Positions 24,801 to 37,662 of a stretch of 64,000 nt of DNA are shown here, piece after piece. Made by a program: the position numbers and the translations under genes. Under the pieces are notes generated by a model. That model saw nothing but the letters and a program-made list of their open reading frames with translations. It did not search any database and was not told the origin of the DNA. This stretch comes from Lineus longissimus. Its lineage: Eukaryota; Nemertea; Pilidiophora; Heteronemertea; Lineidae. The stretch is taken from the NCBI RefSeq assembly GCF_910592395.1, contig NC_088312.1:1178001-1242000 (forward strand). The letters are read 5' to 3'. How positions within the stretch are numbered: position 1 is the first letter of the stretch; each line of letters opens with the position of its first letter.

Positions 24801-27800
24801 CCCACAACAGGTTACGAATATTAACATACCTTTTCTTAAAATAACGGGAGGGCACAGTGAGTCTTGTTCTAAACTGAAAAGCATGTGATCTACACTGAAT
24901 GGCTATCCTGAAGGTCACTGTCAAAGGGTTTGCTTCCTTCAGTTCTAGTTTTGAGTTCCAAATGAAAATTAGTAATGCTTTTGCTCGGTAAGCAAGTTCG
25001 GATTCATTCTTAGCTATTCATTTTCAGTTACCAAAGGTGTATAGACTATTGAGTCCTTCAGAAAAATGTACATATTTCTCAAAGTCTTATAAAGCTACGA
25101 AAACATAAAGCAAAACCAGAGTCTTTCAAATAAAAAGAAAGACGTGATTATACTAGTGTTAGGCGTGAGCTATAGCTGCTAACGTACCTGTGGAGACGCG
25201 CTTATAAGTTGCTAATGTGACACCAGTGCTATCAGATTGTTTACAACTACCTTCTGATCCTGTCAGCTTCTTTGTTGTATTTTGATGGTTTAGAGTATAC
25301 TTTCCTTGAATCAAACAGCAGAAATTTAGAATTTGGTAAAAATATTTTTACAAACAGAAAAAAACAATGAAATGATACGTTTAGCATTTTCACACTCTAT
25401 TTAGGGTAACACCATGTAAAACAGGTCGTCTTTGACCACTTCTTTCTGTCACAAAGAAAACAATTTTTATCAACATTTCTCTTCAGCTTATGCAGTGAAA
25501 CAAAAGCATCTTGTTTTAACTGGTAGCTGTTGTTATATTCAATACGAGCAAAGCATGAACGAAGTCCGCAATCCGCACGCAGTCTGCCCAGTAACAAACA
25601 GCGAATGCATCAACCTGAATGCATATCAAAGATATTATGAACACCAAAATACCCGTACATGCACATGCAGTTACCAATATCTAAAATGCCCTCGAGGAGA
25701 GAAACAACCGTCCTCGAAAGAATAAAATGAAGTGACGAAACAAAGATGCAACACAGCTGACTTTACACCGAGAAGACACCGAATGAAGGATATAACGAAC
25801 CAGAAAGAAAGTGCATTGTTTCTCAATGAATAAAAGAAATTTCACGCACCACAAAGAAAAAGAATGAAATATCGGCAGAGAATTAATTACTCTTTCTAAA
25901 GTTCCACACTGGACCTGAATCATATTTGATCAAACAGAAGGAACCGTCGAAGGACGAAGCGGAAGAGAATTATGATAAGGACAAACGACAATGAGGTTGT
26001 TGAAGTAAGAATCAAAGTAAGTCTATGGGTGTCGGGACAACATTCAAAGCAAAGGAAAGTCCAAACAACTCCCGTGAACCCATTTGAACTCTTGAGTTAT
26101 AGCTCATATCTACAATGAGATGCTTTTATCGTTTATCTTTTAGGGCGGTTTAACGTTAAATTGTGCGACAGTATCACTGTAAGCAATTGAATGGCGGCAC
26201 TGGTAGCATGAAGTAATCTAGAGATGAATGCATGCAGAGAGAAACCCTTTACCAGACCGTACCTTCAGCGTTTACTATCTTATTAATGTCGTCAAGTTGG
26301 TCTGTATTGAAAAAGTGGCAAGATTAACTGCATCCTTCATGTTTTAATTAGATTCTTTGATGATGATACAGAAAACTCTATCACTGACATGCAGATACTG
26401 GTGATTGCTGTCTCCAACACCATCTTGGAAAGAGCCACACTTATTTTTGCTGCCAGCGGGACACAAGACGTGGAAGTCGTGACGAAGATCCTCGTGTTGG
26501 GGTTGAGGCGCTATAGTCGAGGGTAACGCAACCTTCAGAAACTCATTATGAAAGCACATATTTGCGGATTGGATCATGAATGAAAATTTACGCCACGACG
26601 GGAGTTGTCGACACATCCATCAGTGGCTTATTACCAAACGTTGCTAGTTGTCATGCAACTCTACTCTGCTCAAAGAGGACACACCTTGTTTGAAATCACT
26701 AGAAGATACATTGAAGGCCGCATTGAAGGCCGGTGCGAAGGAGAAGAAGTTCATGAAAGGGGTGCATTGGTGTATAAGCTCTCACCTTTACTCGACCTTG
26801 AGTCCTCTGGGGTGGGGCAGCAGATAAGTTTTCTCATCCACGCATGTTGCACATCCTTCTTCAGAAGACAATAAAACACAAAGACCCAGAGGCCTTGCAG
26901 CGTGTTAAGAATGGCGAAGATGTAGGCAAAGGCAAGGCTGGCATCGCCTGAAAAATAACAAGGTGGAAATCTGCAGTGGAGACGTTCACATTTGGCCTCG
27001 TGCTCGACACTCAGCTCGAGACTTATCAAGCAATATCTCCAAGTTGTGGCTGGGTAGACATCCAGGTAGTCACCACATGTAGTTCCGTAACCAGAATTGC
27101 TTTGACGAGTAGCTGGTGACACTCAGAACGATGAACGTTTCTTTAAATATGTTGCTTTCTAAAAAAGATCTGCAAAACGACCAGTCAGGAAGATGATTGG
27201 TAGCACAAGGGTTCAGATGGTAAAAAGTTTGAGATGGATGTTAAGCCTTAACACAAAGCCCTCTTTCGGGTTGCTGTTCAGAACCCGAGATGATTCAAGG
27301 TCGAACAGACTTACCAATGGAAAGGAAAGCAAAAAGCCACGTTAGACCAAGAAGAACCAGCACACTGACGGCGCCTCGAAGCTGCGTCATAGTCGATGTA
27401 TGAGCTTTGTCCATCTTGGTCAGTTTCTTCCTCTCTGTCAACCGATGGAGCTGGCGGATAACCATGATAAATGCGATGATGTTGACGATGAGAATGGCAC
27501 ATACTGGCGCCACTATCGCACCGTAGAATGGGATGTCACGGATCCAACAACTGAAGAGACGAGAGAAAAAGGTTGCCACAGGACTTTTCATTCCGCAGTG
27601 GTGCACATGCAATGCATTCAGATGTTAGTTCAATGAAGACATATACCGTCGAGTCTATTTCTATTTCAAATTTGCAGCAATACTTTGAACCTTGGTTCAG
27701 CTACGTGTGCTGAAACGAATCGTTTGTGTGTATCCCACTTATCGAACAGATCTGAGCTCTATCGGTTCGTAAGACAACCAAGATCAATCATTTGGTCATA

Positions 27801-30800
27801 GCATCCATCTGCTCTCGCTGGACCACCAAATGTTGTACTTACATCTGTCCACCCTTTAGGTAGTAGTTGTCCGTTTTATTCACCCCGATAGTTATGGAAA
27901 CGATCACTAACGGGAGACCTGGAAGAAGATCAAAGACACGTATGTAAGTTCAATGAGATTAGACTGCAGACGACAATTGGTTAAAAGGACTGTAAACTGA
28001 CTTGACTTGACTTGATACGAAATATCTCCTCTAATTGCAACGTTGGGTATACCCAGTATATATTGGTATTCTTTGTGAGTAAATAGAAGAGAACGCGTAT
28101 GGAGAAAGTAGGTAGGCGTGGCGGTGACCTATGGAGAGGAGGAGCTATCCGACAAACGTGGATCTTCGTGGTATCAAAACAAGATAAAGTAATTACCCAT
28201 TTACAGAGAGGTTACATGTCTTATATTGCGAATCACTGTCCCAATTGCATGCTCGTTCAAAAATCTGCCAACACAAGTACTTCAATGATGATGGTTTCTC
28301 AACTCACCCCATCCAACTAAACAGCATTTTAGGATTAATTTTGAGAAATATGGTCGGAAGACCCTCACGAGAGCGAGATACATGTAGAATGCTTCAACTC
28401 CCATCCACGTGAAGCCAGCTAGTAGGAAGTAGTGCAGCAGTACAGCCACAGCCTGAAACAAAAATGTTAATGAAGTTTTGTAATGTAAAGTTTTCCGCCG
28501 TTAATGAGTTCTATGAGATATTGGAAGTCTACTTTGAAACAATGCTATCAAAATCCCAACATATACACGGCAATGGGCTCTGGCCTCTACATACCCATAC
28601 TGAACTTCCAGCGCTACTGCCTCCGCAGCCTCCGCCCATACGCACGTTGTCTGGAAGCAAGCTGAGCAATGTCGATACATTGAGAGTCAAGATGCAACAT
28701 ACCTTGCAAGCCCCATCATCCACCTGGTAGTGCGTCCCCCCAAGGAAGACTATATTGAGACCAAGCAGAGCAGCGCAAAGATTCAGCAGTATCTTCGACG
28801 GGTTGTCCTTCAGCAACTTTCGATGGAAGTAGACGTAGGTAAAGATGGTAAAGATGAGAGCGACCGCCGACAGGGTGCATCCGGTTATCGAGATGATGGT
28901 GAGAGCCTGCTGGTGGCTGGCGCTCATGTCCGAATTAGAGCCATAGACGTCCTGAAACGAAAATGATCCTTATAGAATATTGTACTGTTTTCTAAACTAT
29001 CCATTGCAATCGTCATGCCGATCTAAGCTTCAGGTTTGATTGGGTGACACGTTAAACATGTTAGGTTAAGCAGTTTGATTATTTGCTTAGGAGGTATCGC
29101 GCCACAACATGAGGATTCTGATAAGGAGTGATTGCCCAGCCGATCCATTGCTCGGCATTTTGTCTTTAGCATAATACTCTATACAACCATACCATGAGAA
29201 GAGCGAAATTTGTCAAATGATCGCATTTGCAGGTCGTAACACCAGCTTCGGTCGCTCCAACGGTGCAGCCTTTCGTTGACCAGGTTCCTTTTCCCCCGTT
29301 GGAGGCTTGGTCCCACCAGGTACATCGAGGGTTGTCGGCAAGCTGAAGGGAAACGCGATGGATGATTCACAGGAATATTGGATCAGCGACTTTTTACACA
29401 ATGACATCATTTTATGATTTGAAATTTGGGCATCCAACGCCTGTGAAAACCGCGCTGTTCAGAGGTTCCTGCTGCAGTGGAAATCAGGCGTTAAGGTTGC
29501 AAAAGTGTTAGGCCGAACTCATTTGTTTTTTCCTGCGTCACTTCGAACAAGTTTCACCGCATGGATTCGTTTCTCATTTTACATGTATCTTTGTTAGATG
29601 TACTGTACCTTTTTCTCTCTATGTTCGAACTTCATGTCTATAAGGTCTGACCCTGTAAGACCGCTGACTGGTCGGTCCAATATTGCAGCGAGGACCATCG
29701 AGTTAGATGTCGTGTTGAACTTCTTGCTATCACCGACTACCAACGTGCTAGAGTCCAACTCCATCAGCTGCAAGTGAAATATGAATGACATTTTGGTACA
29801 GTTAGGATTTGGAAGAATCACCAGATTAATGACATGTATACTCATCCTTCAGGTCTTTCGTTCATGTTATGGCTTCAGCAATTTTGGTCATGATGCTCGA
29901 AATCATTTGTAGAAGATAGATTGGTAGAAAATAAAATGGAGGAAATTGTACCAATCTTCGTTTTCGTTTTCGGACTTTAAACAGTAACAAATGATTTCTG
30001 CTAGTAGTCTAGAGTAACCATTTGAGGTTGGTCTCGCCTTGTGTGCGTATAGCCCCAACCAGTTCGCTCGTTGCAAGGACTTCGCCATCACAAATGTACC
30101 TTGAATAACATATCAGATTTGTAACCAACGAATGCGGCTTTCTTTATTGCTTTATCTTTGAAGACCCCCGGAGGAATAGTGACGCTTGTTTTGACTGTGG
30201 CACCTCGTTTACCCACTCCTACCTGAAAAAGAAAATTTTCAAGTAAGATCAGTCAATATGCGTTTGCATTTCTTTCAAAATCGCATGTAATGTAACAGAA
30301 AATGACGAAATGTCTACTATCAATCGTGTACCACTTTTACCAACAAGCAAGACCAATGAAAGGCAGTATCTGCTAACTTTGTCTACATCTGACTTGCTCA
30401 CATTTGTGTCATTAAATTCTGGATAACCTGGCTTGGCCGTCACACCATACTGCAAACCACCGTCTGCCTTTCCCGTGGTAGTGTCCACCAGGGTTAAAGC
30501 GAGATTGTTGTCCACCACGTCCATCTCCTGCCCGGGTTTCAGCGATATCTTCTTTATCATGGCCTCGATGTTGGCAACCAAACTGCAAAAAGAACCATGC
30601 CAGATATTCAAAGCTGTAGATGAAACACGGGTTAACAGAGAGAGAAGGGTTGCAAACTGCCGACAATGGCAGCCAGTCGGACATTTCAACAAGGATCGAT
30701 CGCACCTGTAGCGAATAGAAGTCCGTCATTTTGGGGATATGGTTCCGTATACTGACTCTGGATTTTCGGGTACCCCTATGGCAATAGCAGTGATCGTCGA

Positions 30801-33800
30801 CTTGGTAGAAAAAGGTTTAAGAATACGCTAAGTAAACTGTCCATTTGATTACCGTCGTGCACTGCCAGCTCGCTGCATTGTATTGAAGTCAACATCGAGG
30901 AGATTGCTGATACATCCAACCACGTTCTTCGTGGTGCTGTTCACGTTTTCTTTGTAGAAAGCCGCCTCACTGTTCACAATGTTGTCAATAACTTCTGTGG
31001 ACATTGAAACGTCCGCTACATTCTCTGCAGATGCTGACACGGTTGCGAGCTGTTTGGATACAGCATTTACTGTCCCTGGAATGTTCAAGTACCTCGATTA
31101 TTTGAAGGTGTTCAAAAAATATATCGCATTTCCATCCAAGGAAAGGAGTTCCCTGGAGCCGAACACTGAGAGTTGTATAAAGGTTTGTCGATTTCACCTC
31201 AATCTGGCCTTCGAATGGCGGAACCTTTCTCAATGATCCAAAACTGTCTCAGGGAAAAGATTTCAAGATGCCTTCTCCAAGTGGCCATGTTGAATATCAG
31301 AGCTTATAGCTTGTGAGAAACTTATCAATAGTTCAGCTACATTTGCAGTGATTAACAAACGGATGCTCACCATTTGTAATGGGCAACTTGGTCAGCGTAT
31401 TCAGTGCCTCAGTCGTCTTGCTGATGTAGGCGCAGTGTCTCAAGTCAGGATCGCCCCATACCGGAATCAGCTCATCACCTGAGGGGGACGGCCCAAAAAC
31501 GCTTCAAACAAAAAGCATACAGTTCATGATGGCAGATGGTAAGCTGCAAACAGTCATTGCCAAGAGTAAAAAAGGATGTCTTATGAAGGAGCACGTAAGG
31601 GAGGCAGACCCACTACCGGTACCATCATAATACGTGTCAGTCCACGACACTTCAGGTGTCTGCTATCATCGTTTCGATTTTTTGGGGCTCAGTACTTTCC
31701 GGATAAACCTTTACTGCGCATCTGCTTTTGGCCTACTGAATCACAAATGGAAAGCTATCTTGTCTTTAAACGTGTACATGTGTACTAGCCAAGGAAGCAG
31801 ACAATGCCTTGCAGTGTGCAGTTTACAAAACCTAAAGAAGCACGCCCTTCTCTTCAAGAAGATGACATTTTCTTCATCTTACCATCTTCTCGTGCTCATG
31901 CCTTCGTTTCCCTGTCGTTGGCACTCCACCATGGATGTTGCTCCTGACTTCGTCGTCGGCCAGGAGTAGTTCCCTTTCAGCTCGTCAAATGTCTGCTCAG
32001 GAAGACAATCTGTGAAAACAGCCAATACAGCACTTGTTAGAAAGTGAGACCCCATACACCTTTTTATTCTGCTTTGCTCTAAACTTGCCACGCATACACG
32101 AGTTACAAGTCAGAAGTCCAATTTTAGTTTATCAGTAACCTGTTTCCGCAAAGGTCCCTTCCCTAGAATCGGTTGATGTGATTCTTTCGGTTTAAACAGC
32201 TTTCATTTGACGAACGATGTATAGGGCTGGTGGGTAACCAAGGGGTCCATCTACTCAGTAAACGGAGAGGGGTAACTTACATTCAGTTGTCCATATTTCA
32301 ATCTTGCCTGGTCCTATTTCTTCCTTCAGTACAGGATCAGTAGCAAAGCCAAGTTCGATGGCAGGTTTTAGGGAATTCAGAATGGTATCCATATACCCAC
32401 GTAAAAACGTTGCATTCACTTCAACATATCCCTCCGATCCTTCGATTTTGAATGTTGGAGGTTGAATCACACCTGGTAGATTTGCGGCATTCACAACATT
32501 GACAATCTTTAAAGAAAGAAAACAACAACTTGTTAAACACTTTTCAATAGTCAAAGAGAAAATCATTATCACAATTATGAGTAAGATCTGGGTTTGTCGA
32601 AGAAAGACGAATCCAAGTGTCTAAGTTAGACTGGCAAACATAGGTACTGATCGACAAACAAGTTCACAGAATTCTGTAGAGTAAAAATTCTGTAACTTAC
32701 GGCTGCTTGTATTTCTGTTGAGTTTGCGGTTTTGGCGTCCTTCAGATTGAGTTTAATCTTGAATACAATATTCTTGAGATAATCTTAAAAGATCAGAGCA
32801 AACAAATTAGTACATCGTTAGTGTTACGAATGGTACGAACTCATACGTCATGAGCACTGGTAAAATACATGTAACATAACACCCCTCTACCCACACTGAC
32901 TCTTTTTTTTCTAAATTAACGAGATTGGATCCGCATATTCCGGCTTAAAAAGTCACTACATCGATGTCGGCAGGCAAAAGTAACGATAAAGGAAAAATGT
33001 GACGGATTTAGTGGGGGACTCTGTAGTCTAATAGGCCTACCTCTTTATCTAGTCCTGCCACTCGTGTCTTCATCTAAAATAAGATATTATATGTTTTGAC
33101 AAAGATACCAACTTCTTGTACAAGTTATAGGCCTATGTGCCAATTACCCATACCTACACGTACCTTTTATTTCCTCGTATCCCTCATTACACAAGTCACC
33201 CCCGCAGCACATGGTACAAGAGCCTTGCTGATCATAAAAGCCATCCTTCGGGTCGACGCATGGCGCTGGCTGTTGGCTGGTACAGTCTGATTCACTACAT
33301 AACTTTTGCAATGCCCAGTGACCCTTTTTTGTAAACTCGAACTCCATCTTGCAAGCAATCTGAGACGGAATATATAGATATATGCATGGAGAAGAAGGCA
33401 ACCGAAGACACGGTAGACCAAGGAGGATTTGGATTGACGATGTCACTAAAGGAATGGAAGAGAAAAGGACCGGAGATCTGATCCGCTTCGCAGAACTATG
33501 GTGACGCATTCAGTTACAGGGTTGCCCCAATGGCCACACGGCGGTGAGGCAGATAGACAGATAGACAGCTGGAGAAGAAAACGAATCATATACAGCGCCT
33601 GCAATATTCATAAACAAAATTTTGGCTAGCACGAAAAGGCTTCACCAGAAAAGCATTGTCTAGGTTTTCAGTTGAACTTACCTGGCCAGCACTACAGTTT
33701 ATAACGAAGCCTTTCGCATCACATTCGTCATCATTGAAGGCGCTCGTTTTGCTGCAAGACATGCACCGCGTCGCTGGTGGCGGTGGCTCTGGAAGCAAGT

Positions 33801-35805
33801 CAGGCCATGGTTTATCAAAACAAGTTACGCATATGGCTATCAAGAAACAACAAGAAAAAGAGTCGCAATCATAAAATATTATTTTCGTAATTTCTTACCA
33901 AACTTTATGTTTTACTTTTATTTAGCGAGATGATTTTTTTTTTCTTTGTAACATTTTTTTAAACAGCTTAATTACAATACAATTTCTCTGTGATGAGGTA
34001 GTGCGTCTCATTGGCGTATTTTGGTTGTTAACAAAATCATTGCACCGGATATTTCGCCAGGTTCAATTGGAACGGGGGGGGGGGGGGGGATCATATTCTT
34101 ACCACAAGCTGAATAAATTGGCGAATCGAACGGAACGCTTGAAAGGAACTGCAGACTTTCCAAGTTACTGCACCTAATACCAAGAATCGATATCGGCGTC
34201 GGTTTGTAGGTTGCGGCCCATTTATAGAAATCCCTCTCCACGCAACCGCAATTCAAAGTGACACCCCGGAGGTCTATCACGCTAAGATGTCTCAGGCCCG
34301 TAAATGCTTTTGCAGTGATTGTTGTGATTGGGTTGCTGCTGAGGTCTCTGTTGAAGTCAGACATAGAAGATAATTACTTATCAACAAACATATATATGCT
34401 GAAATCAAAATGCTACAATGTATTCAAGAACATCAATAACATGTGATTCATTCAGTTTTCATGATCATCAAGTATTCAGCACGTTTAATTGGATACAACC
34501 GGAAGTTATTACTCAGTCTATACGTCTGATCTCAGAAGAGATTTATGCTAAGGTCCGATAGTTGTTAATCAAGGTCAGTGTCAGAGAACATATTATACTG
34601 TAAGCAGAACAAATACAATCCGTTTTTACTTACAAATTTATCAATTCTTTTAGATCTGTAAAATCGCCATCGTTGATACTGGTGATCCTGTTGGTAGACA
34701 GCTGCCTAAAATGAAACGAATGTTCTTATAATACTGATATTTTAACCCTCACAGTGCTGGAGATTTCTTAACATTTGAAACTTGGTATCTCAGTCAGTGT
34801 CATTCATTGGCAAAGAGACTTTAACACTGTATGTAAAAAGTCACAGGCTTCAAAATGACACCGAACACGGGAAGGACTCGCTCTTTGTTGAATTTCGAGT
34901 TAGTCACGCGAAGAGGGGAGTCTTTCTCAAAGAAATTTTAAGTCAAAATGTCTATTAAATCGGCATATAATCCTGGACATAAACGAGTGATACGTGTATC
35001 ATTTTTCCAATTGTGTGTATCACTTCAGATTGATCGAACGCCATGATTCTGGTATCTTCGCGCACCTATTTTAATGGTAGTCTATAGGTTCAAACGCATG
35101 TATTTCATGCATGTATTTGATAGTTCGGCCAATAGCAAAATGGCTATCTAGGTTCCAATTCATGTATTTGATAGTTCGGCCAATCATGAGTTGATACATG
35201 GTCACGTTTACTTACAATTTTTTTAACTTCCTAAGATTCTTTAACACTGACTTTTTTTGAGGAATATGTTCAATTTCATTGTGACTTAAATCCCTGAAAA
35301 ACAAAATTCAACATAAGGCAGCGCTTTGGCATCAACAATCAGAATAAATCTTCAGCTGCAACCTGATTCCCAATCTCATGCAAGGTTACTCTAGCAGTAA
35401 CTAAATTGTGTTTACCATTTCGTCTAAAAGTCGACCATGCTTTAGGAATAATGCAATGTGCGCTATAGATAGCGCGTGATTTGTACGTGTACAACATTCA
35501 CCCTTATCTTCCTCTATCAAATGAGTACAATGAAAATTGAATCCAATCTTGTTGATATTTCATAATAAAAAGAAAGGTTTAGTGACTTACAATTCCACCA
35601 CTTCATTAGGTATTCCACCCGGAAAAGTAGTAAGCGGTGGGGTTCTCATGTTACAGTTCACAAACTTATACCGCTGCCGACTTGCACCTTCAGGCCGGCA
35701 GTCACAGATGGGTTTATTGGAACTACACGCCGTCCTTGCTTGTAGCAAACCAACAAAATTGAAAATCCCGTAAAGAGATAATAAGGCTGTCCTTCTCAGC
35801 ATCAT
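21819..35805 (-). CDS. Adhesion GPCR with LRR, LU (Ly6/uPAR), HormR and GAIN/GPS domains
   Basis: Twenty-two coding exons (high to low): 35805-35591, 35293-35216, 34705-34634, 34347-34103, 33788-33682, 33359-33164, 32783-32701, 32506-32281, 32009-31883, 31501-31371, 31075-30853, 30582-30402, 30222-30100, 29767-29609, 29342-29193, 28951-28703, 28452-28308, 27918-27843, 27550-27315, 26947-26786, 22649-22524, 22165-21819. Every junction is GT-AG and phase-compatible; the sum is 1219 codons with the stop. Approximate residues: signal peptide 1-26; LRRNT 27-51; LRRs 70-136; LRRCT to 203; LU domain 212-297 (CMSC... ending MCCGGDLCN); HormR 409-473; GAIN 490-772. The GPS motif CTWWD...[13 protein letters not shown] predicts cleavage between L765 and T766. 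Seven TMs follow (782-1033), for example [19 protein letters not shown] in TM3. The tail is Ser/Thr-rich, with AYENPAF and an (E/G)PSPST repeat. Extra exons in the larger introns cannot be excluded. Confidence 0.88.
21898..22066 (-). repeat. 18-bp coding minisatellite, nine copies
   Basis: The unit on the plus strand is CTTGGTCCCGTGCTCGGA, with variants GGTTCC, CCTTGC and CATGG. In the spliced adhesion GPCR frame it encodes nine hexapeptides: [18 protein letters not shown] three times, GPSPST twice, GPCPST and GPSPST, then GPSG. The unit length is a multiple of three, so other frames also stay open (for example QVRARN on the minus strand); these are not the gene's frame. E-type copies cluster towards the protein's N-terminal side and G-type copies towards the C-terminal side, as expected for local duplication. 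Confidence 0.93.
22650..26785. other. Large intron of the adhesion GPCR gene
   Basis: About 4.1 kb between the exon with TM7 (26786) and the first tail exon (22649). The phase matches directly (phase 1 to phase 1), so no exon is required here. A minus-strand frame at 23616-23389 ([18 protein letters not shown]...) follows a weak acceptor and could be an alternative terminal exon, but I cannot support it. Confidence 0.45.
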
Positions 35806-37476
35806 TGCCCTTTTGGTTCAATCAGGAGTCTCCTCAGTGTTCTGATTGTTTGAGTTAGGTCACGAGCCGAGGCGGCCGAGAAACATTGTGAGATATCCTG
35901 TCTCATGTAACGTCTAGCTGCTAGAACTTCATCTGAAAGATAAATCGAGTATCACCTTCTTCAAATGATGGCACTATCACGTGTCGTTTGTGTATCACAT
36001 TTAGCTTGGCTGCTCAAAATGAACCAACATCATCAGTCCCAAAACTTTTTTGACTTTGAAAGCTGTTCAGAATTTTGACTTTTTTTCTGCTTACCCTTAC
36101 CCTAACCCTGCAGACAATGACGTAAAAGATGACATATTATCCTTTATCTGCAGGGATTTATGACGACTGTGGTTACGAGACTGTTATTTGTTCATTATTG
36201 GTTTATTGACTTTACAATACACAATTACTTGGTGACCAAGACATTCAACATCGTTAACGGTATCGGCAGTAGCTAAAGCCAGAAGCGTAATCCTATTTTA
36301 AATGGGTAGGAGACTTCTATCGCCAGTACATCCTGAGCTGCAGGGGGCCTTCCACTCGGCGAGGAAGGAGCATACAACTGACCCTAGCATTCGAACATGT
36401 CCCCAGTATGGTGCAGTATATCATGTACCTTGCAAATACAAGTGAAGGTCATGTACAGTCACCATGGTCCGCGTACTTAGTTAAAAGCATACGTGTATCT
36501 TTCAGAGTGTTTCGTTCATCTCGTTATCGAGTTAAGAGTCGTCTGTCAGTGTAACACGAAAATTATTGATTGACATTCTCATGAATACGTCAAAATCTGA
36601 TTCTTTCAAAACTCCAATTGACATTAATTAATAACGTCTATTGATGACTGAATCATTGGCCTATATTACCGACAATATACCAAATTACCGGTGTTATGCG
36701 GCGAAATTCAGAGTCAACGCTTACTCGGCCAAAGAGTTAGATAGGGACTTCCTGGTACAACTTCACTAAGATCATCACCGATCACCTTTGAATCCGCACA
36801 ATCATGAATACCGAAAGGAAAGGACATTTCATAAATCTGAAAAGAATCGTCGTTGATTCACCTCGTAACTGTCTGGGACATTTCTAAAGAAAAAAAACCC
36901 TGAAAATTGGCCCAATTTTTTGGGCGAAAAATGTAACTTGTTTGTAATGTAACGGTTCGTTTGGGATGAGATCGAAAAATCTGCACTCCGCGCAGCGACT
37001 GCCATGATAATTAAACATATAAAGAAATTTAGACATACCATGATCCTTGTTCAGTCCCTCAGACACACATGTCAGATATGAACGCGGTTTTAGAAAGGCA
37101 CAAGATATCACAATGTACATAAAGCACTCATCAAAGACGTCCGCAAATTATTTCCGCAAATGTCAATTCCTGACCTGGTTGCCCTGGTTGCCCTGGTGTC
37201 CCCGTTGCCCGCTTGGTTGGTAGAGTTGTAGCCCAGCTAATTAGCAAAGTTTGATTTAGGTCTTGGAGGACAGAGCGTCCACAGTTTGTGCCCTAAAGGT
37301 TTATCGTTATCTCTATGACATGTACTAATTTTTAAGACCTCAATGTCGTTTTCATATGTGTATAAATTAGATATACAATGTGGAGGTAATGATAGAAAAT
37401 GATAATAATGTATTTATCACATTTATAAAGTTCGAATTTTAGGCCCACCTTGTCACTGACCTAAATACCCAGCGAG
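35806..37476. other. 5' flank of the adhesion GPCR gene
   Basis: Likely promoter and 5' UTR side of the minus-strand receptor. A minus-strand frame (37041-36829) starts with a hydrophobic, signal-like stretch (MVCLNFFICLIIMAVAARSA) but has no other support. Confidence 0.3.
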
Positions 37477-37623
37477 TTAAGAAAGACATTTCTGTTGAAA
37501 TTTCGGCTGCGTAGATTTTTGTTTGTTTGGCTCGTCCATGGTCAACATGGGAGTTGTGACCCCAACAAAGTGTAGCCATACAAATATTACTGTGAATAAA
37601 ATGAGAGGCGACATTTTATTCAT
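37477..37623 (-). CDS. Candidate short secreted peptide (48 aa), uncertain
   Basis: Minus-strand frame beginning MNKMSPLILFTVIFVWLHF: a basic start and a strong hydrophobic core typical of a signal peptide, then a short polar tail (DEPNKQKSTQPKFQQKCLS) and a stop. It could be a small secreted peptide, the first exon of a longer gene, or chance in AT-rich DNA. No partner exon, homologue or dibasic-flanked peptide core was recognised. Confidence 0.22.
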   Translation of the reverse strand: MNKMSPLILFTVIFVWLHFVGVTTPMLTMDEPNKQKSTQPKFQQKCLS

Positions 37624-37662
37624 AGAAATTGCCCGGATGAGTTCGCATGAAAATGTCAGCAC

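Noticed and set aside
25432-25725. 97-codon plus frame with several cysteines
   Set aside because: Within the large adhesion GPCR intron on the opposite strand; no family signature or splice partner.
36087-36110. Telomere-like CCCTTACCCTAACCCTG
   Set aside because: Only about three units; too short to indicate an interstitial telomere.
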